Shown: positions 61,475 to 64,000 of the stretch, in pieces
Numbering within the stretch: the stretch's first letter is position 1
Layout of the letters: the number at the start of each line of letters is the position of its first letter
Assembly: GCF_945957525.1 (NCBI RefSeq)
Contig: NZ_CAMFLA010000006.1
Location: 62,001 to 126,000, forward strand
From: an uncultured Aquitalea sp.
GTDB taxonomy: Bacteria; Pseudomonadota; Gammaproteobacteria; Burkholderiales; Chromobacteriaceae
Length of the DNA stretch: 64,000 nucleotides
Direction of reading: 5' to 3'
Made by a program: the position numbers and the translations under genes
Notes under the pieces: model-generated
Told to the model about the DNA's origin: nothing
Database searches by the model: none
Seen by the model: only the letters and a program-made list of their open reading frames with translations

Positions 61475-62038
61475 ATGACCAGAAGCGACACCGCAGGCCG
61501 GCTGGTTCGCTATTGGCGACAACGTCCGCACCTGCATCGCGACGGTATCTCCTTGCCGGAGTCCCTGCTCTTCGGCCAACTCAAACAGGCGCTGGACAGC
61601 GAGGCCATGGAAGTGGCCGCGCTGTCCTTGCTCAGCCGCGACAGCACCTTGCACCTCGTCCTGAAGCAGCCCCTGGCCGCCCGGCTTACCCTGCACCTGG
61701 ATTTCCTGCCGCCCGACTGGGCTCAACGCCAGCTGCGTCTTGCCTACCATGTAGACGGCGAAGCGGCCTCTCCATCCCTGCTGCGCCGGGCCATTGGCGG
61801 CTTGGTGTTGACCGCGCTCAGCGGCGGCATGGGCGACCGCTTGCTGCGCCAGCTGGCAGCACCGCTGGACTGGCTCAAGCTGGAAGACGGCATCGCCACC
61901 ATAGGGCTGGACGCCCTGCCCGCAGTCAAAGAGTGGCTGGACTACCCGCTGTTTGGCCGCGCGCTTGGCGAGCGCTGGCAAGTACGCACCTTGGAAACCT
62001 CTCCCGGCTGGCTGCGCCTGCGCTTCGCAAAAACCTGA
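61475..62038 (+). CDS. Protein of unknown function
   Basis: A 187-residue protein, probably cytoplasmic or peripheral: no signal peptide is seen, and only a weakly hydrophobic stretch (AIGGLVLTALSGGMGDRLLRQL) near residue 110. The opening RLVRYWRQRPHLHRDGISLPESLLFGQLKQAL is basic. I do not recognise the family. It begins five bases after the NlpC/P60 gene and so belongs to the uup unit. A copy of the dispersed 11-mer lies at 61570-61580. Confidence 0.75.
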   Translation: MTRSDTAGRLVRYWRQRPHLHRDGISLPESLLFGQLKQALDSEAMEVAALSLLSRDSTLHLVLKQPLAARLTLHLDFLPPDWAQRQLRLAYHVDGEAASPSLLRRAIGGLVLTALSGGMGDRLLRQLAAPLDWLKLEDGIATIGLDALPAVKEWLDYPLFGRALGERWQVRTLETSPGWLRLRFAKT

Positions 62039-62138
62039 CTCGCCGCTGTCGCTTCCCCACGCCACCCAATCTGAATAAAATGTCCACGCCATTTGCATAG
62101 CAAAGCGGCACGTGAAATGACTTTTTGATTGGATAATC

Positions 62139-62918
62139 ATGCTGCAAATTCTTGAAAACGCCTATCTCGCCATCCTGCGCTTTGTGGTGCTGGCCGTTGC
62201 CGGCCTGATGCTGGTGGCCGTCGTCTGGTTTGGCATCGACGCCCTCCATCTGATGAAGAGCGAGCCTGCCCCGGTACGAGTGGAACCCAAAGTCACCGCG
62301 CAGGAAATGATCTCCCTCGCCACCAGCCCCGCGCCGGCAGCCGCCTCCACCGCCGACAACGAAGCCGCCCCCCAGGGCAAACCCGGCGCGGACCCGTTGA
62401 CGGCCTACTACCGCCGCGGCGCGGACGCCATCATCCGCTTTGGCGAAAAAGCCTCCCATGGCCAGATTTCCGCCGACCGCGAACCGCTGGTCTCGGTGCT
62501 GAAAGAGCAAAGCGCCGATCTCAAGGACCCACACTACGAAGCCGCATACGTCAAAGGCCTGGCCGAGACGCTGGAACAAACGCTGAGTTCGCCCGCCGTC
62601 CTCAAGACCGCCTCCCCCGAGGAGCCGTTCCGGGTGGTGGACAAAGTGCTGGATGGCTACAAAGAACGCTTCAACGGCCAGATTGAAACCGTGGAGGCCA
62701 AGAATGCCGAAGCGCAGCAGAAATATCTGGGTGAGAAAGCAGAAAGCCAGATGAGCCTCTATTACGCTGCCGCCGCGTTTGGCGCGTTTCTGCTGATTGT
62801 CTTCCTCTCCATCACCATCAAGATCGAGCGCAATCTTCGCCTGCTGGAGAACCTGCCGCGCCCCGAGAAGGCTGCGCCGCAAGCCAAGACAAGCCGCCCG
62901 GCCGAGGCGCAGGCCTGA
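62139..62918 (+). CDS. Membrane protein of unknown function, two transmembrane helices
   Basis: A 259-residue protein with one membrane helix near the N-terminus (LAILRFVVLAVAGLMLVAVVWF, about 10-31) and one near the C-terminus (YYAAAAFGAFLLIVFLSITI, about 207-226). The 170 residues between are helical and charged, probably periplasmic, with a possible coiled coil (VEAKNAEAQQKYLGEKAESQM). The C-terminal tail is Pro/Lys/Ala rich. I do not recognise the family. It is separated from its neighbours by about 100 and 130 bases, so it is probably transcribed alone. Confidence 0.75.
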   Translation: MLQILENAYLAILRFVVLAVAGLMLVAVVWFGIDALHLMKSEPAPVRVEPKVTAQEMISLATSPAPAAASTADNEAAPQGKPGADPLTAYYRRGADAIIRFGEKASHGQISADREPLVSVLKEQSADLKDPHYEAAYVKGLAETLEQTLSSPAVLKTASPEEPFRVVDKVLDGYKERFNGQIETVEAKNAEAQQKYLGEKAESQMSLYYAAAAFGAFLLIVFLSITIKIERNLRLLENLPRPEKAAPQAKTSRPAEAQA

Positions 62919-63048
62919 CCCTCAGACGCGCAGGACGGCAAGGCGCCGCAGCCAAGGTTGGCCGAAGGCCGACTACCGCGCAGGCTTTGCCCTGACACCG
63001 CCTTGCCGCAGACTCAATACATCGTCATCCCAACCAGGAATGCCAATC

Positions 63049-63630
63049 ATGAAAAACGCCCTGCTCATCGCCGGCCTCGCGCTGGCCTCCGCGCTGGCCC
63101 ACGCCGACGACAAAGCCTGCCTTGCCGACCTCGCCGGCAACTTCCAGCACACCTTCAGTCGCGGCAAACAAGAAACGGTGCTCAGCGTGCGCCAGGACAA
63201 GAGCGGCTGGAGCTTCAGCCAGCCCGCCAGCACTGACCGCGACCGCCTGTTCCGCGACCATTTCGAAGGCAAGGAGCCGCTCAAAGCCCAGATCATTCCG
63301 GCCAAGCAGCTGGCTGGCGTCGGCGCGCTGATGCTGACCCCCTTCGTGGAAGAAGGCAGCCAGTTGCGCAATGTGAAAGCGGAATGTGGCCTGACGGTGG
63401 ACGATGTGTATCTGGTGCGGCTGGATCTGTCCCGCGCCGACAAGGACTTACTGGAAAACATCGTCACGCTGGGCAGCGCGCTCAGCGGCCAGAAGAGCGA
63501 CGCAGCAGTCAGCGACGCCGATATCGCGCGCATGCGCCAGCAAAAGTATTTCGCCGGCGAAACGCTGAAACTGGAAGGCGTCATCAGCACCATCGTGCCG
63601 GTACTGGTGCAGAAAGCCAGTGCGAATTAA
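63049..63630 (+). CDS. Secreted protein of unknown function
   Basis: A 193-residue protein with a clean signal peptide (MKNALLIAGLALASALAHA, cleavage before DDKAC). The mature part has two cysteines (KACLADLAG and AECGLTVDD) that could pair in the periplasm. AGGAA precedes the ATG at 63049 and settles the start. Strong predicted strand content at the start (ETVLSVRQDKSGWSFSQP) is visible, but no domain is recognised. It may be a lipid- or metal-binding periplasmic protein; this cannot be decided. Confidence 0.78.
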   Translation: MKNALLIAGLALASALAHADDKACLADLAGNFQHTFSRGKQETVLSVRQDKSGWSFSQPASTDRDRLFRDHFEGKEPLKAQIIPAKQLAGVGALMLTPFVEEGSQLRNVKAECGLTVDDVYLVRLDLSRADKDLLENIVTLGSALSGQKSDAAVSDADIARMRQQKYFAGETLKLEGVISTIVPVLVQKASAN

Positions 63631-63671
63631 CACACAACGGGGCCAGCAGCCTCGCCCTTTTTGCGGATGAA

Positions 63672-64000
63672 CTACCCCGCCTGATTGATTTCCAGCATCA
63701 GCAAGAACAGCCCGGCCTGGGCGGTGACATTGAGCTTGGCGTAGAGATTGCGCCGGTGCGCCTTGACGGTTTCATGCGAGATATTGAGCTGGCGGGCAAT
63801 ATTCTTGGCGGGGTGACCGGCCAGGATGAGCAGCGCCACGTCCAGCTCGCGGTCGGTCAGCGGGGTGCTGCCTTTCAGGCGCAGTTGTTCGCGCACTTTC
63901 TGCTCGCGCTCGGCGCCCGCCTCGGCCGGGTCTGGCCGGGCTGCCGGCGCGGCCAGCGTCATCAACTGCTTGATCCAGGGAAAATACAGCAAGATGGCGC
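63672..64000 (-). CDS. LuxR-type transcriptional regulator (C-terminal part, cut by window edge)
   Basis: Only the C-terminal 109 codons are inside the window; the reading frame is open to base 64000. The helix-turn-helix (LTDRELDVALLILAGHPAKNIARQLNISHETVKAHRRNLYAKLNVTAQAGLFLLML) is of the LuxR/FixJ type. The N-terminal domain, which would show whether it is a response regulator or ligand sensor, lies outside. A TTG at 63992 could be read as a start but is unlikely. Confidence 0.85.
   Translation of the reverse strand, partial: AILLYFPWIKQLMTLAAPAARPDPAEAGAEREQKVREQLRLKGSTPLTDRELDVALLILAGHPAKNIARQLNISHETVKAHRRNLYAKLNVTAQAGLFLLMLEINQAG

Larger units (their letters stand above)
1214..62967. 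repeat. Dispersed 11-mer GTTKGCCGAAG, 27 exact copies
   Basis: Manual scan of both strands. GTTTGCCGAAG starts at 1214+, 7005-, 9410+, 28946-, 35745-, 42023+, 53667+, 58284-, 59235+. GTTGGCCGAAG starts at 2626+, 6395-, 10648-, 11000+, 15029+, 17208+, 17750+, 18014-, 23162-, 28019+, 31110-, 33018-, 38593-, 40336+, 49178-, 59339-, 61570-, 62957+. Each is 11 bases long; the sign is the strand that reads GTT first. Thirteen are on plus and fourteen on minus. Near matches occur, for example around 4401, 8222, 31451, 44098, 46385 and 54542. Copies fall in all reading frames and in four gaps (1214, 38593, 53667, 62957). No other feature explains them. Confidence 0.9.

Noticed and set aside
1-64000. 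tRNA, rRNA, CRISPR, IS elements, prophage or integrative element borders
   Set aside because: No cloverleaf, ribosomal RNA, regular spaced repeat, transposase or integrase sequence was seen on either strand by reading; gene content and composition are uniformly core-like.

Overview
The window looks like chromosomal DNA of a GC-rich Gram-negative betaproteobacterium. I infer Neisseriales, most likely the Chromobacterium/Aquitalea side of that order, from gene content: pepP-ubiH with a second ubiquinone hydroxylase, cvpA beside purF, a bacterial acyl-CoA-binding protein, a complete fliE-J and fliK-R flagellar set, and a PsrA-linked fatty-acid regulon. No rRNA, tRNA, IS element, prophage or CRISPR array was seen. 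Gene density is high and no gap exceeds 300 bases; the two longest (6069-6362 and 19836-20123) hold only short palindromes, a terminator and promoter space.

Layout. 1-1072: phosphonate-type ABC substrate-binding protein with its own terminator. 1272-4289: gluconate regulator, gluconokinase and an MFS transporter, with two perfect GntR-type operators. 4356-6068: Na+/phosphate cotransporter. 6363-14133: a C-P lyase region, with phnN, a 2H phosphoesterase and phnF on the minus strand facing phnGHIJKLM on the plus strand. 14220-19835: acyl-CoA-binding protein, a TonB-like orphan, DsbC, two ubiquinone-biosynthesis hydroxylases and PepP. 20124-26753: YebC and the operon fliK-L-M-N-O-P-(GNAT)-Q-R. 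26941-30603: Fur-boxed ferric-iron ABC transporter. 30703-38535: fliJ back to fliE, a FlrC-like sigma-54 activator and a CheB catalytic domain without receiver. 38618-43040: LMW tyrosine phosphatase, a patatin autotransporter (type Vd) and a PilZ-like protein. 43147-52202: fatty-acid uptake and beta-oxidation (thiolase, FadB-like, FadL, thioesterase, FadE, PsrA-like regulator). 52360-58900: MetZ, PurF, CvpA, a SPOR protein, FolC, YgfX-like protein and a small acidic protein. 59008-64000: ABC-F protein Uup, an NlpC/P60 lipoprotein, three unknown proteins, and a LuxR-type regulator running off the right edge.

How the parts connect. A tandem GTNTANAC-type site (the HutC-subfamily operator form) sits both in front of phnG and in front of the distant substrate-binding gene at 1072, suggesting that PhnF controls both. 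AAAC-N4-GTTT-type sites occur in front of psrA-fadE and fadL, with a relative in front of the thioesterase, suggesting one fatty-acid regulon.

The most unusual signal is not a gene. By manual count, 27 exact copies of the 11-mer GTTKGCCGAAG (K = G or T) occur on both strands, about one per 2.4 kb, in different reading frames and in intergenic DNA. A random sequence of this size would give about 0.06. It has the distribution of a DNA uptake-type sequence and differs from the Neisseria DUS.
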